A DNA stretch of 64,000 bases. It comes from Labilithrix sp. GTDB taxonomy: Bacteria > Myxococcota_A > Polyangia > Polyangiales > Polyangiaceae. The translations under genes were made by a program, and so were the position numbers. Shown here one piece after another: positions 8,751-16,889 of the stretch; within the stretch, counting starts at the first letter, position 1, and every line of letters starts with the position of its first letter. The notes under the pieces are model-generated. The model saw nothing but the letters and a program-made list of their open reading frames with translations. It was not told the DNA's origin and searched no databases. Where the stretch lies: contig JAHBWA010000007.1 of assembly GCA_019637195.1 (NCBI GenBank), positions 1 to 64,000 of the forward strand, given 5' to 3'.

Positions 8751-9503
8751 ATGCTGAACGATCGCGCCGTGGTCGTCGTCGTCCCGGCCTACCAGGAGGA
8801 GGCGCACGTCGGCCGCGTCGTCGCGACGATGCCGGGCTTCGTCGATCACGTCGTCGTCGTCGACGACGCGAGCGTCGATCGCACCGGAGACGTGGCGCGC
8901 GCCGCGGGCGACAGCCGCGTGCGCGTCGTACGCCACCCGGCGCGGCGGGGTGTCGGCGCCGCGATCGCGACCGGCTACGCCGAGGCCCTCGGGCTCACCA
9001 CCGGCGACGCCGACGCCGTCGCGGTCATGGCGGGCGACGGTCAGATGGCTCCCGAGGATCTCGCGCGCGTGGTCGAGCCGATCGTGACGGGCGAGGTCGA
9101 TTACGTGAAGGGCGATCGCTTCGGAGAGCCCGGCGTGCGCGGCGCGATGGGCCTGCCTCGCTGGATCGGCGGTCAGGTCTTCTCGCGCCTGACGGCGCTC
9201 GCGGTCGGCCAGCCGATCTCGGACAGCCAATGCGGGTTCACCGCGATCTCGCGGCGCGCGATCACCCTGCTCGATCTCCCGGGCCTCTGGCCGAGCTTCG
9301 GGTACCCGAACGATCTCCTTGGCCAGCTCGGCGCCCTCGGCGCCCGCATCGCGGAGGTCCCCGTTCAGCCCATTTACGGAAGTGAAATCAGCAAGTTGAG
9401 ACTCCGTCACCTTCCGCCGATCTTCTTCCTGATCGCCCGCGCCGCGATGCGTCGAGGGCGCCGCGGGCCAAGCGGCGAACCAGGGCGTCACCCATCCGGA
9501 TGA
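8751..9503 (+). CDS. family 2 glycosyltransferase (DPM/GtrB-like)
   Basis: This 250-residue enzyme probably transfers a sugar from a nucleotide donor to a lipid or glycan acceptor at the membrane. The N-terminus has the GT-A nucleotide-binding signature VVVVVPAYQEEAHVGRVV, with the diphosphate/metal region VVDDASVDRT (about 38-47) and MAGDGQMAPEDL (about 94-105) supplying the DxD-like acidic cluster. The segment ISDSQCGFTAISRRA is typical of dolichyl-phosphate-mannose-synthase-like members. No membrane helices are evident beyond a short hydrophobic stretch near the C-terminus (PPIFFLIARAA). It is monocistronic and divergent from phoB. Confidence 0.85.
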   Translation: MLNDRAVVVVVPAYQEEAHVGRVVATMPGFVDHVVVVDDASVDRTGDVARAAGDSRVRVVRHPARRGVGAAIATGYAEALGLTTGDADAVAVMAGDGQMAPEDLARVVEPIVTGEVDYVKGDRFGEPGVRGAMGLPRWIGGQVFSRLTALAVGQPISDSQCGFTAISRRAITLLDLPGLWPSFGYPNDLLGQLGALGARIAEVPVQPIYGSEISKLRLRHLPPIFFLIARAAMRRGRRGPSGEPGRHPSG

Positions 9504-9560
9504 CGTCGCGCGGAAGGGGTTGCGCCGCGGCCCTCGCGTATCATCCTCAAGGAGCACCGA

Positions 9561-10115
9561 ATGCGGACCCCGCGACCCATCACCGCTCGACGCGGGATCA
9601 CGACGCTCATCGGCAACGGGTGGCTCCACGAGTCCCCCAAGAACGTGTGGCCGCGCGGCTGGGACATCCGCGGGAAGTCGGCGCTGCGCAAGTGCATGTT
9701 CCTTCCCATTCCGCCCGGCGTGCAGGCCCTCGGCGCCCAGGTCTCACCGGCGGCGATGGCCCCGCGCCCGAAGCCGGTCGACCCACCGATCGTCTCGCAC
9801 CGCAGGAACCCCGCCAAGGACGCGCGCCTCCTCACCGCCGTCTCGCCCGAGGACGTGTACGCCGCCGACAAGCGCGCTCTCTACGCCGCGGAGAAGGCGA
9901 AGCTCCTCGGCAAGGCGCCGGCGCCCCAGCGCTGGTACGAGGACCCCGTCGCGCTCGGCTCGCTCTTGCTCCTCTGCCCGCCGATCGGCCTCGCGGCGCT
10001 CTGGTCGAGCAAGCGCTACTCGGCCGACGCCCGCTGGGCCCTCACCGTGATGACCGCGCTGATGCTGTGCGTGGGCGCGGCCGTCGCCGTCGCCGTCGTC
10101 GCGCTCCGCTCGTGA
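9561..10115 (+). CDS. small membrane protein of unknown function
   Basis: The ATG at 9561 follows a good ribosome-binding site (AAGGAG, seven bases upstream) and gives 184 residues. The N-terminal two-thirds is soluble and Pro/Arg/Lys-rich. Two hydrophobic helices lie at the C-terminus, one around DPVALGSLLLLCPPIGLAAL and one at ALTVMTALMLCVGAAVAVAVV. That layout suggests an inner-membrane protein with a cytoplasmic N-terminal region. I do not recognise a family. It lies 57 bases after the glycosyltransferase gene and is convergent with purB. Confidence 0.6.
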   Translation: MRTPRPITARRGITTLIGNGWLHESPKNVWPRGWDIRGKSALRKCMFLPIPPGVQALGAQVSPAAMAPRPKPVDPPIVSHRRNPAKDARLLTAVSPEDVYAADKRALYAAEKAKLLGKAPAPQRWYEDPVALGSLLLLCPPIGLAALWSSKRYSADARWALTVMTALMLCVGAAVAVAVVALRS

Positions 10116-10118
10116 ACG

Positions 10119-11426
10119 TCAGGCCGTCGAGGCCGAGAGCGCGCGCTCGACGATCTCGGGCGCGTGGCGCAGCGCGTGGTCGAGATCGAACAACGCGTCG
10201 AGCTTCGCGCGGGTGAGCTTGCCGAGGACGGCCTCGTCCGACGCGAGGTTCTCGCGGAACGAGCCGTCGCCCTTCCACGCGCGCATCGCGCTCCGCTGCA
10301 CCCAGACGTACGCCTCCTGCCGCGCCACGCCGGACTCCACGAGCGCGAGGAGGACGGCCTCGGAGAAGTAGAGCTCCGCCGCGCGGTCGAGGTTCTGCTT
10401 CATGCGACCTTCGTAGACCACGAGGCCCTCCACCACGCCGCGCGCGCGGTCGAGCATGAACGCGAGCGTCGCGGTGGCGTCCGGCGCGATCATGCGCTCG
10501 GCCGACGAGTGGGAGATGTCTCGCTCGTGCCAGAGCGCGACGTTCTCGAGCGCGGGCGTGCACGCCGCGCGGACGACGCGCGCGAGACCGCAGAGGTTCT
10601 CCGTGAGGATGGGGTTGCGCTTGTGGGGCATCGCGCTCGAGCCCTTCTGGCCCGCGGTGAACGCCTCCTCCGCCTCGCCGACCTCGGAGCGCTGCCAGTG
10701 GCGCACGTTGGTCGCGAGCCGCTCGACGCCCGCGGCGACGAGCGCCATCGCGCAGAAGAGCTCGGCGTGGCGGTCGCGCGGGACGACCTGCGTGCTCACG
10801 GTCTCCGGCTCGAGGCCGAGCGCCGCGAGGGCGCGCCTCTCGATCGCGGGAGAAAGGTGCGCGTAGGTGCCGACGGCGCCGGCGATCTTGCCGTGGGCGA
10901 TCGCCGCGCGCGCCCGGGAGAGCCGCTCGCGGCCGCGGCGCATCTCGGCGTGGTGCCCCGCGAGGACGACGCCGAACGTCACGGGCTCTGCGGAGATGCC
11001 GTGGCTGCGGCCGATCATCGGGGTCTTCTCGTGCTCGCGGGCGCGCTTGGCGAGCGCGTCGAGCAGCTTGTCGAGCCGCGCGAGCATCGCGTCGGTCGCG
11101 TCGCGGAGCTGGATCGCGAAGGAGGAGTCGAGCACGTCGCTCGAGGTCATTCCGCGGTGGAGCCAGCGCGCGTCGGCGCCGGCGAGCTCTTCGACGTGCG
11201 TGAGGAACGCGATGACGTCGTGCTTGACCGTGCGCTCGATCTCCTCGATGCGGTCCGCGTCGAGGACGAGCTTCTTCGCTCGGATCGCCTCGGCGATGCC
11301 CTTGGGCACCAGGCCCTCCTCCTCCATCGCTGCGCAGGCGGCCAGCTCGACCTCGAGCCAGATCTGGTAGCGACGCTCGGGGGACCAAAGCGAGAGGAGC
11401 TCGGGCGGGGTGTAGCGCGGGATCAT
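10119..11426 (-). CDS. purB: adenylosuccinate lyase
   Basis: PurB cleaves SAICAR to AICAR and adenylosuccinate to AMP, both with release of fumarate, in cytosolic purine synthesis. The 435-residue length fits the family. The fumarase/aspartase superfamily signature [13 protein letters not shown] lies near residues 258-270. The active-site regions [14 protein letters not shown] and [16 protein letters not shown] and the segment [14 protein letters not shown] are all present. The gene stands alone between two membrane-protein genes, the right-hand one (11513-12199) in the same direction with an 86-base gap. Confidence 0.95.
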   Translation of the reverse strand: MIPRYTPPELLSLWSPERRYQIWLEVELAACAAMEEEGLVPKGIAEAIRAKKLVLDADRIEEIERTVKHDVIAFLTHVEELAGADARWLHRGMTSSDVLDSSFAIQLRDATDAMLARLDKLLDALAKRAREHEKTPMIGRSHGISAEPVTFGVVLAGHHAEMRRGRERLSRARAAIAHGKIAGAVGTYAHLSPAIERRALAALGLEPETVSTQVVPRDRHAELFCAMALVAAGVERLATNVRHWQRSEVGEAEEAFTAGQKGSSAMPHKRNPILTENLCGLARVVRAACTPALENVALWHERDISHSSAERMIAPDATATLAFMLDRARGVVEGLVVYEGRMKQNLDRAAELYFSEAVLLALVESGVARQEAYVWVQRSAMRAWKGDGSFRENLASDEAVLGKLTRAKLDALFDLDHALRHAPEIVERALSASTA

Positions 11427-11512
11427 GCTGTGCGGACCCTAGTACCGCGCGCGGTGCGACTGGAAGACCAGAAGCGAATACCCGCCATTTCGGCGGTCCC
11501 CCCGGCCGCGCG

Positions 11513-12199
11513 TCAGGTCATCGGGCTCGCCGCGGCCGCCATGCGCGCGTGCATCTCGCTCGCCATCTCCTCGACGTGCTTGGCGAAGAAGTACTGCAGG
11601 AACGGGCCCGCCGGGAAGAAGACGAGCGGGACGACGAGCGCGAGGATCGCGAGGGTCTTCGCGGGCCCCTTGCTGGTCGGGTACTGGACGCGCAGCCGTT
11701 CCATGACGTCGGCGATGCCGAGGTAGACGACGAACATCCAGTAGAGGTTGAAGTACGGGATGAACATGAAGCCGACGGCCATGCCCGGCGAGATGTACTT
11801 CTTCCACATGCTGCTGTGCCGCTGCTCCGGCGGGATCCAGGACCAGAACTTGTAGAGCCAGACGGCGTTGGCGATCCCATAAGCGAACAGGAGCAGGTAC
11901 CAGAAGCCGAGGAAGCCCATGCCTGCGATGACGAGCGCGCCGCCGTCCTCGCCCAGCGCGCTTCCGGCGATGATCGCGACGATGGCGCCGAACAGCGTGA
12001 GCATCTGCGCGATCCCGGTCGCGAGCTTCACTTTCCGCAGCGTGCCCCCGACGAGCGGCCCGGCGTTCGCGCCCGGCGGCACGAACACGTTCTGCCGGTA
12101 CATCGCAGGCGCCGTGCCGGGGGCCGCGTACGGGTTCGGCGGGGCGTACGGCTGCGCGTGGGGAGCCTGCGGACCGTAGGGGTTGTAGGGCGGCTGCAT
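11513..12199 (-). CDS. multi-spanning membrane protein with Pro-rich N-terminus
   Basis: The 228-residue protein begins with a Pro/Tyr/Ala-rich stretch (MQPPYNPYGPQAPHAQPYAP...) of about 40 residues. Four hydrophobic segments follow, roughly at 55-85, 88-115, 135-165 and 180-205. The Pro-rich tail followed by a small helical membrane domain is common among uncharacterised bacterial proteins (DUF4328-like organisation), but I cannot name the family firmly. No catalytic motif is visible. It lies upstream of purB in the same direction but is not overlapping it. Confidence 0.65.
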   Translation of the reverse strand: MQPPYNPYGPQAPHAQPYAPPNPYAAPGTAPAMYRQNVFVPPGANAGPLVGGTLRKVKLATGIAQMLTLFGAIVAIIAGSALGEDGGALVIAGMGFLGFWYLLLFAYGIANAVWLYKFWSWIPPEQRHSSMWKKYISPGMAVGFMFIPYFNLYWMFVVYLGIADVMERLRVQYPTSKGPAKTLAILALVVPLVFFPAGPFLQYFFAKHVEEMASEMHARMAAAASPMT

Positions 12200-12318
12200 C
12201 GGCCCGGAACTCTAGCGGCCCGCTCCCGCGAGGCAAAGCGAAGCGGGCGATCTCCATCCGGCTCGAGGCCAGCGAGCGACCGCGACGTCGCCGCGAAGCA
12301 CCCGGGCGACGCCGCCCG

Positions 12319-14529
12319 TCACTCGTAGAGGCGCTTGCCGGCGCGGGCCATCTCGACGAGCAGCGGCGCGGGCTCGAAGCGCGCGCCGAAGCGTTGCTCG
12401 AGCGACCGCACGCGACGCAGGACCTGCGGCAGGCCGAGCACGTCGGCGTAGCGGAGCGGCCCGCCGCGGAACGCCGGGAAGCCGACGCCGAAGATCGCGC
12501 CGAGGTCACCGTCGCGTGCGCCCACCACGACGCCGTCGCCGTGGCAGCGCAGCGCCTCGTTGACCATCGCGAGCCCGCAGCGGAGCGTGATCTCGTCGGC
12601 GGTGACCGCGCCGACCTTCGGAGAGATCCCGAGGACGTCGTAGACCGTCGCGTCGACCGTCTTCTTTCGCGGCGCGGCGCTGCCGTAGAGGTAGAAGCCG
12701 CGCGCGTTCTTCTTGCCGCGCCGATCGTCGGCGCGGAGCGCGGCGAACGCGGGCGGCGGGCGCATCCGCTCGCCGAACGCGGCCGCGGTGACCTCGCCGA
12801 CGTGGGCGCCGACGTCGATCCCGACCTCGTCCATGAGCTGGAACGGCCCGACAGGGAAGCCCCAGTCGACCATCGCCGCGTCCACGTCCGCGATCGACAC
12901 GCCCTCGGCGAGCAGGTGCGCCGCCTCGTTCAGGTACGGCACGAGGATGCGGGTCGTGTAGAAGCCCGGACCGTCGTTCACGACGATCACGGTCTTACCC
13001 TGCTTCTTGCCGAGCGCCACGGCGGTCGCGACCGCGCGCGGATCGCTCGCCTTCGTCCGGATCACCTCGAGCAGCGGCATCTGGTGGACGGGGCTGAAGT
13101 AGTGCATCCCGACGATCATCTCCGGCCGGGAGGAGGCCTCGGCGATGCGCGCGATGGGGATCGACGACGTGTTCGACGCGATCACGCACGTCTCGCGGAC
13201 GCGCCGCTCGACGTCGCGGATCACGGAGTGCTTCAGCGCGAGGTCCTCGAAGACGGCCTCGATCACGACGTCGGCGTTGCGGAGGCCCGAGTAGTCGATC
13301 GCGCCGCTCAGGCGGCCGAAGGCGAGATCGCGCTCGCGCGCGGACATCGAGCCCTTGCGCGCGCGGGCGTCGAACAGCTCCTTCACGTAGCGGAGGCCGC
13401 GCCCGACGGCGGCGTCGTCCGTGTCCTTCATCCGGACGTCGAGGCCGGCGCGCGCGCTCACCGCGGCGATGCCGGCGCCCATGAAGCCTGCGCCGAGCAC
13501 CGCGACGCGCTCCACCGGGAAGGCCGCCGCGCGCTCGTTCGGCGCGAGCCCGGTGGATTTCTCGAGCGCGGTCTCGGCGAAGAAGAGGTCGATCAAGCGG
13601 TGCGCCGTGTCGCTCACGACGAGATCGCCGAACACGCGAGGCTCGAGGTCCGCGCCGGCGCGAAACCCGCGCGACGCGAAGCGCGCGAGGAGCTCGACGA
13701 TGCGCTCGGCGGCGGGGTAATGGCCGCGCGTCTTCTTCAGCGTCTCGGCGCGCGCCCTCCGGAAGAGCGCGAGCCGACCGAGCGGGTTGTCCTCCAGGAG
13801 CGCTCGCCCGAGCTGCTCACCCACGCCGCGGCGCCGCCGCTTCTTCGCGAGCGCGCGCGCGTGACGGGGCTGCTCGGCGAGGCGCGACGCGAGGCGGACG
13901 GCGGCGTCGAGGCCGACGGCGGCCGGCACGACGTCGTCGACGAGCCCGAGGCGCAAGGCCGCCGCGGGGCGGAGGCTCTTGCCCGTGAGCCCGAGATCGA
14001 GCGCCACGCGCAGCCCGGCGCGCTCGGCGATCCGGAGCAGACCGTTGGCCGCCGGGACCAGCCCGAGCTTCACCTCCGGCAGCCCGAGCGTCGTCTTCGC
14101 GTCCTCCGTCGCCACCGACGCCGTACAGGCCAGCGCGAGCTCGAAGCCGCCGCCGAGCGCCGTGCCGTGCACGTAGGCGACGACCGGCTTGGGCCCGGCG
14201 CCGAGCCGCTCGAAGCGGCGCGCGACGTCACGCGCGGCCTCCTCGGCGTCCAGGGCGAAGCGGATCGAGCGGACGAAGTCGATGTTGGCGCCGACGAGGA
14301 ACGAGCCCTCCTTGCCGCTCCGGAGGACTACGGCGCGGACGGCCGAGTCGGCGAAGGCCGCCTCGACCGCGTCCGAGAGCTCGCCGGCGAGCGCCGGCGT
14401 GATCGTGTTGTGGGCCTCGGCCGGATCATCGAGCGTGAGCACCGCCACGCCGTCGGCGCGCCGCTCGGTCCTCACGATCGAGGCGAGGCGCGCGCTCGCG
14501 CGGGCGGACGGGACGACCTGGTCGAGCAT
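12319..14529 (-). CDS. fadJ: fatty-acid oxidation multifunctional enzyme FadJ/FadB type (enoyl-CoA hydratase / 3-hydroxyacyl-CoA dehydrogenase)
   Basis: The 736-residue protein catalyses the hydration and NAD-dependent dehydrogenation steps of beta-oxidation. Residues 20-200 form a crotonase domain with the oxyanion region HGTALGGGFELALAC and the catalytic-site Glu segment LPEVKLGLVPA (Glu152). From residue 342 a Rossmann domain (VAVLGAGFMGAGIA) starts the dehydrogenase, with the conserved ASNTSSIPI and GMHYFSPVHQMPLLEVI. Two C-terminal helical dehydrogenase domains follow. Its ATG shares one base with the fadI stop codon, so the two are coupled. Its pairing with a FadI-type thiolase suggests FadJ rather than FadB. 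Confidence 0.9.
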   Translation of the reverse strand: MLDQVVPSARASARLASIVRTERRADGVAVLTLDDPAEAHNTITPALAGELSDAVEAAFADSAVRAVVLRSGKEGSFLVGANIDFVRSIRFALDAEEAARDVARRFERLGAGPKPVVAYVHGTALGGGFELALACTASVATEDAKTTLGLPEVKLGLVPAANGLLRIAERAGLRVALDLGLTGKSLRPAAALRLGLVDDVVPAAVGLDAAVRLASRLAEQPRHARALAKKRRRRGVGEQLGRALLEDNPLGRLALFRRARAETLKKTRGHYPAAERIVELLARFASRGFRAGADLEPRVFGDLVVSDTAHRLIDLFFAETALEKSTGLAPNERAAAFPVERVAVLGAGFMGAGIAAVSARAGLDVRMKDTDDAAVGRGLRYVKELFDARARKGSMSARERDLAFGRLSGAIDYSGLRNADVVIEAVFEDLALKHSVIRDVERRVRETCVIASNTSSIPIARIAEASSRPEMIVGMHYFSPVHQMPLLEVIRTKASDPRAVATAVALGKKQGKTVIVVNDGPGFYTTRILVPYLNEAAHLLAEGVSIADVDAAMVDWGFPVGPFQLMDEVGIDVGAHVGEVTAAAFGERMRPPPAFAALRADDRRGKKNARGFYLYGSAAPRKKTVDATVYDVLGISPKVGAVTADEITLRCGLAMVNEALRCHGDGVVVGARDGDLGAIFGVGFPAFRGGPLRYADVLGLPQVLRRVRSLEQRFGARFEPAPLLVEMARAGKRLYE

Positions 14530-15827
14530 CACGCGGCCTCCAGGACGACGGCAGCGCCGAGCCCGCCGGCGGCGCACGCCGTGGCGAGGCCGAACTGCCC
14601 CTTCCTCCGGCGGAGCTCGCGGAGGACGGTGTGGATCATCCGCGCGCCCGTAGCGGCGAACGGGTGCCCGAGGGCGATGGAGCCTCCGTGCACGTTGAAG
14701 CGGTCGTCGTCGATCTCGCCGATCGGTCCCGACGTACGACCGAGCTTCCCCTCGGCGAAGCGCCGCGACGCGAGCGCCTTGCGGTTGCAGACGACCTGGG
14801 CCGCGAAGGCCTCGTGCATGTCGACGAGGTCCATGTCCGCGAGGCGGAGCCCGGCGCGGTCGAGCGCGATCGGCGCCGCATAGGCCGGCCCCATCAACAG
14901 CCCGTCGTCCGGGTCGAGCGCCGCATAAGCCCAGGAGCGGACGTAGCCGAGCGGCGCGTAGCCGAGGGACCTGGCCTTCGACTCGCGCATCAGGAGCAGC
15001 GCGCTCGCGCCGTCGGTGAGCGCGGACGAGTTGCCGGCGGTCACGCTGCCGTGCTTCGCGTCGAACGCCGGGCGGAGCTTGGCGTAGGAGTCGAGCTTCG
15101 AGTCCTCGCGCACGAGGTTGTCCTTCGCGATCGGGCGATCGAACGCCGGCGGCGGGATGACGTGCATCACCTCGGCGTCGAAGAGCCCGCGCTCCCACGC
15201 GGCCGCGGCGCGCGTGTGGCTCCGATGCGCGAACCGATCCTGCTCCTCGCGCGTGACGCCCATGTCCTTCGCCATCCGTTCGGCGTGCTCTCCCATCGTA
15301 AGGCCGGTCGAGGGCTCGCGGAGCGCGGGCGGCACCGGCACGAGATCGCGCGCCGAGAGCCGCGAGAAGATGCGGAGCTTCTCGGCGAAGCTCTTCGTCT
15401 TCGACGCCGCGACGAGCGCCGTCGCCAGGCGACGAGACACCGTGATCGGGACGTCGCTCGCGCTGTCGACGCCGCCGGCCACGGCGACGTCGTGCTGACC
15501 TGCGAGGATCGCCTCGGTCGCGCTCGTCGTCGACTGGAACGACGTCGCGCACGCGCGCACGACGCTGTATGCCTCGACGCTCTTCGGGATGCCGCACCCG
15601 AGGACGATCTCGCGCGCGACGTTCGGCGCCGTCGGCGTGGGGACGGCCTGACCGTAGACGACGAGGCCGAGCTCGCGCGGATCGAGCTCGGCGCGCGCGA
15701 GCAGCTCCTTCACGACGACGCGGCCGAGGTCGAGCGTCGTCATGTCGCGATAGGCCGTCGCTTGCTTCGCGAAGGGCGTCCGTAGCCCCGCCACGACCGC
15801 CACTCGATCCTTCGCGCCAGCCGTCAT
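14529..15827 (-). CDS. fadI: acetyl-CoA C-acyltransferase (3-ketoacyl-CoA thiolase) FadI
   Basis: FadI performs the thiolytic cleavage that ends each beta-oxidation round. The 432-residue protein has the nucleophilic Cys93 in RACATSFQS, the His-containing segment MHEAFAAQV, the GGSIALGHPFAATGAR loop and the second catalytic Cys in ATACAAGGLGAAVVLE near the C-terminus. The EHAERMAKDMGVTREEQDRFA stretch is typical of the trifunctional-type (FadI) branch. It is the first gene of the fadI-fadJ operon, and a perfect palindrome lies 22 bases upstream of its start. Confidence 0.92.
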   Translation of the reverse strand: MTAGAKDRVAVVAGLRTPFAKQATAYRDMTTLDLGRVVVKELLARAELDPRELGLVVYGQAVPTPTAPNVAREIVLGCGIPKSVEAYSVVRACATSFQSTTSATEAILAGQHDVAVAGGVDSASDVPITVSRRLATALVAASKTKSFAEKLRIFSRLSARDLVPVPPALREPSTGLTMGEHAERMAKDMGVTREEQDRFAHRSHTRAAAAWERGLFDAEVMHVIPPPAFDRPIAKDNLVREDSKLDSYAKLRPAFDAKHGSVTAGNSSALTDGASALLLMRESKARSLGYAPLGYVRSWAYAALDPDDGLLMGPAYAAPIALDRAGLRLADMDLVDMHEAFAAQVVCNRKALASRRFAEGKLGRTSGPIGEIDDDRFNVHGGSIALGHPFAATGARMIHTVLRELRRRKGQFGLATACAAGGLGAAVVLEAA

Positions 15828-15849
15828 CTCCGCTCCTCTCGTCCGTCCG

Positions 15850-15869
15850 GACTGAATGGCGATTCAGTC
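15850..15869. promoter_or_regulatory. perfect palindrome GACTGAAT-GGCG-ATTCAGTC, candidate fad operator
   Basis: Two perfect 8-base arms (15850-15857 and 15862-15869) around a 4-base spacer lie 22 bases upstream of fadI and 84 bases upstream of the divergent DUF6918 gene. The TGAAT...ATTCA core matches the half-sites of TetR-type fatty-acid regulators such as Bacillus FadR (TGAATGA...TCATTCA). Control of fadIJ by an acyl-CoA-responsive TetR-family repressor is therefore likely. No such regulator gene lies in this window. Confidence 0.7.
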
Positions 15870-15953
15870 AGTTTCGTTCTGACCTGGCTAACGCAAGGCG
15901 TCAAGCTCCACCGGACCCCACGGAACCCGGGGTTTGTGCTAACGAGCAAACCC

Positions 15954-16394
15954 ATGGGTTCCCTGATCGATGCGCTCACCGACGAGTCCAAGAAGAAGAA
16001 TGTCGTGAAGGACTGCTGCGACCTCATCGACGCCGAGGTCAAGGACAAGGGCGGGATCTCGGGGCTCGCCATCAAGGCCGGCTACGGCACCGTGAAGGGG
16101 ATCAAGCCGGGTTTCGTCGAGAAGGCTGTCGAGGACCTCCTACCCGAGTTCGCGCGGGTGCTCGAGCCGATCTTCACGGACGCGAAATCCGCCAACAAGC
16201 CGGTGTCGGAGTTCTTCGTGTCGAACAGCGATCGGGTCGCCGATGCCCTTCTCTCGATCACCGACGCGAAGGCGGCGAAGGCGAAGAGCGGCGTCGCGAA
16301 GAGCGCCTACGACAAGCTCCGTGGCTCCGCGAAGAAGAACGTCGAGCAGGCGGTCCCGCGGCTCGGCCGGCTGATCGAGAAGTACGGCAGCTGA
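15954..16394 (+). CDS. DUF6918-like hypothetical protein
   Basis: ATG 15954 gives a 146-residue soluble helical protein starting MGSLIDALTDESKKKNVVKD. The motif DLIDAEVKDKGGISGLAIKAGYGTVK and the C-terminal RGSAKKNVEQAVPRLGRLIEKYGS match an uncharacterised actinobacterial/myxobacterial family I recall as DUF6918. A GTG six codons earlier (15936) is possible, but it has no better ribosome site. Sharing an intergenic region with the fadIJ palindrome suggests, but does not show, a link to lipid metabolism. No catalytic residues are apparent. Confidence 0.7.
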   Translation: MGSLIDALTDESKKKNVVKDCCDLIDAEVKDKGGISGLAIKAGYGTVKGIKPGFVEKAVEDLLPEFARVLEPIFTDAKSANKPVSEFFVSNSDRVADALLSITDAKAAKAKSGVAKSAYDKLRGSAKKNVEQAVPRLGRLIEKYGS

Positions 16395-16889
16395 CGCCGA
16401 TCGGCTCCTAGCACCGAGCTACCAGAGGCGGAGCCGGCCCGCCGCGGAGAACGACGTCGAGGCGGCCGCGACGCAAGCCGCGATCCGACGACGCAGGCGC
16501 GGGCCGCGACGGCACGGGACGACGCGGGCCGCGACGCAGACGGGGCCGCGACGCAGACGGGGCCGCGACGCAGACGGGGCCGCGACGCAGACGGGGCCGC
16601 GACGCAGCAGCGACCAGCGCGTCGTCGCCGAGACGTCGCGCCGCACGGCGACGTCGCGCGTCCGAGGCGCGGCGCGCGACGCGCGGGGCGTCTGCGGGGT
16701 TCGATCGCCCGAACGTCGCAGGACTGACGCGCGCTGCCGCGAGTCGGGGCATCCCGCCACATAGGGGTGCGCGCTCACGAACCGCGGGCGTGCGCGCGCG
16801 CGGTTCTCGCTGCGGTGCAGCGCGGCATGGAAGCTGCTCCTCCGCACGGCTCAGGTCGCGCATCGCGCGTCCCGCGGCCCGAGGAACCG
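16395..16889. other. non-coding stretch upstream of the CheB/CheR fusion
   Basis: About 495 bases without a convincing gene. It is very GC-rich, contains the 17-base tandem array described separately, and further right has reiterated cgcgcgac/GCGACG motifs. Translations in all frames are Arg/Ala/Ser-rich without domain character. The promoter of the downstream sensor gene should be in its right part. Confidence 0.5.
16526..16608. repeat. 17-bp tandem repeat, about five copies
   Basis: The unit GGGGCCGCGACGCAGAC repeats in register at 16526 (lacking one G), 16542, 16559, 16576 and 16593; the last copy is incomplete. Because 17 is not a multiple of three, the array is unlikely to be coding. 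It could vary in copy number between strains. Confidence 0.9.

Noticed and set aside
12394..14883. Long plus-strand frame opposite fadJ and fadI
   Set aside because: Arg/Asp/His-rich shadow without recognisable motifs, while the minus strand encodes complete enzymes.
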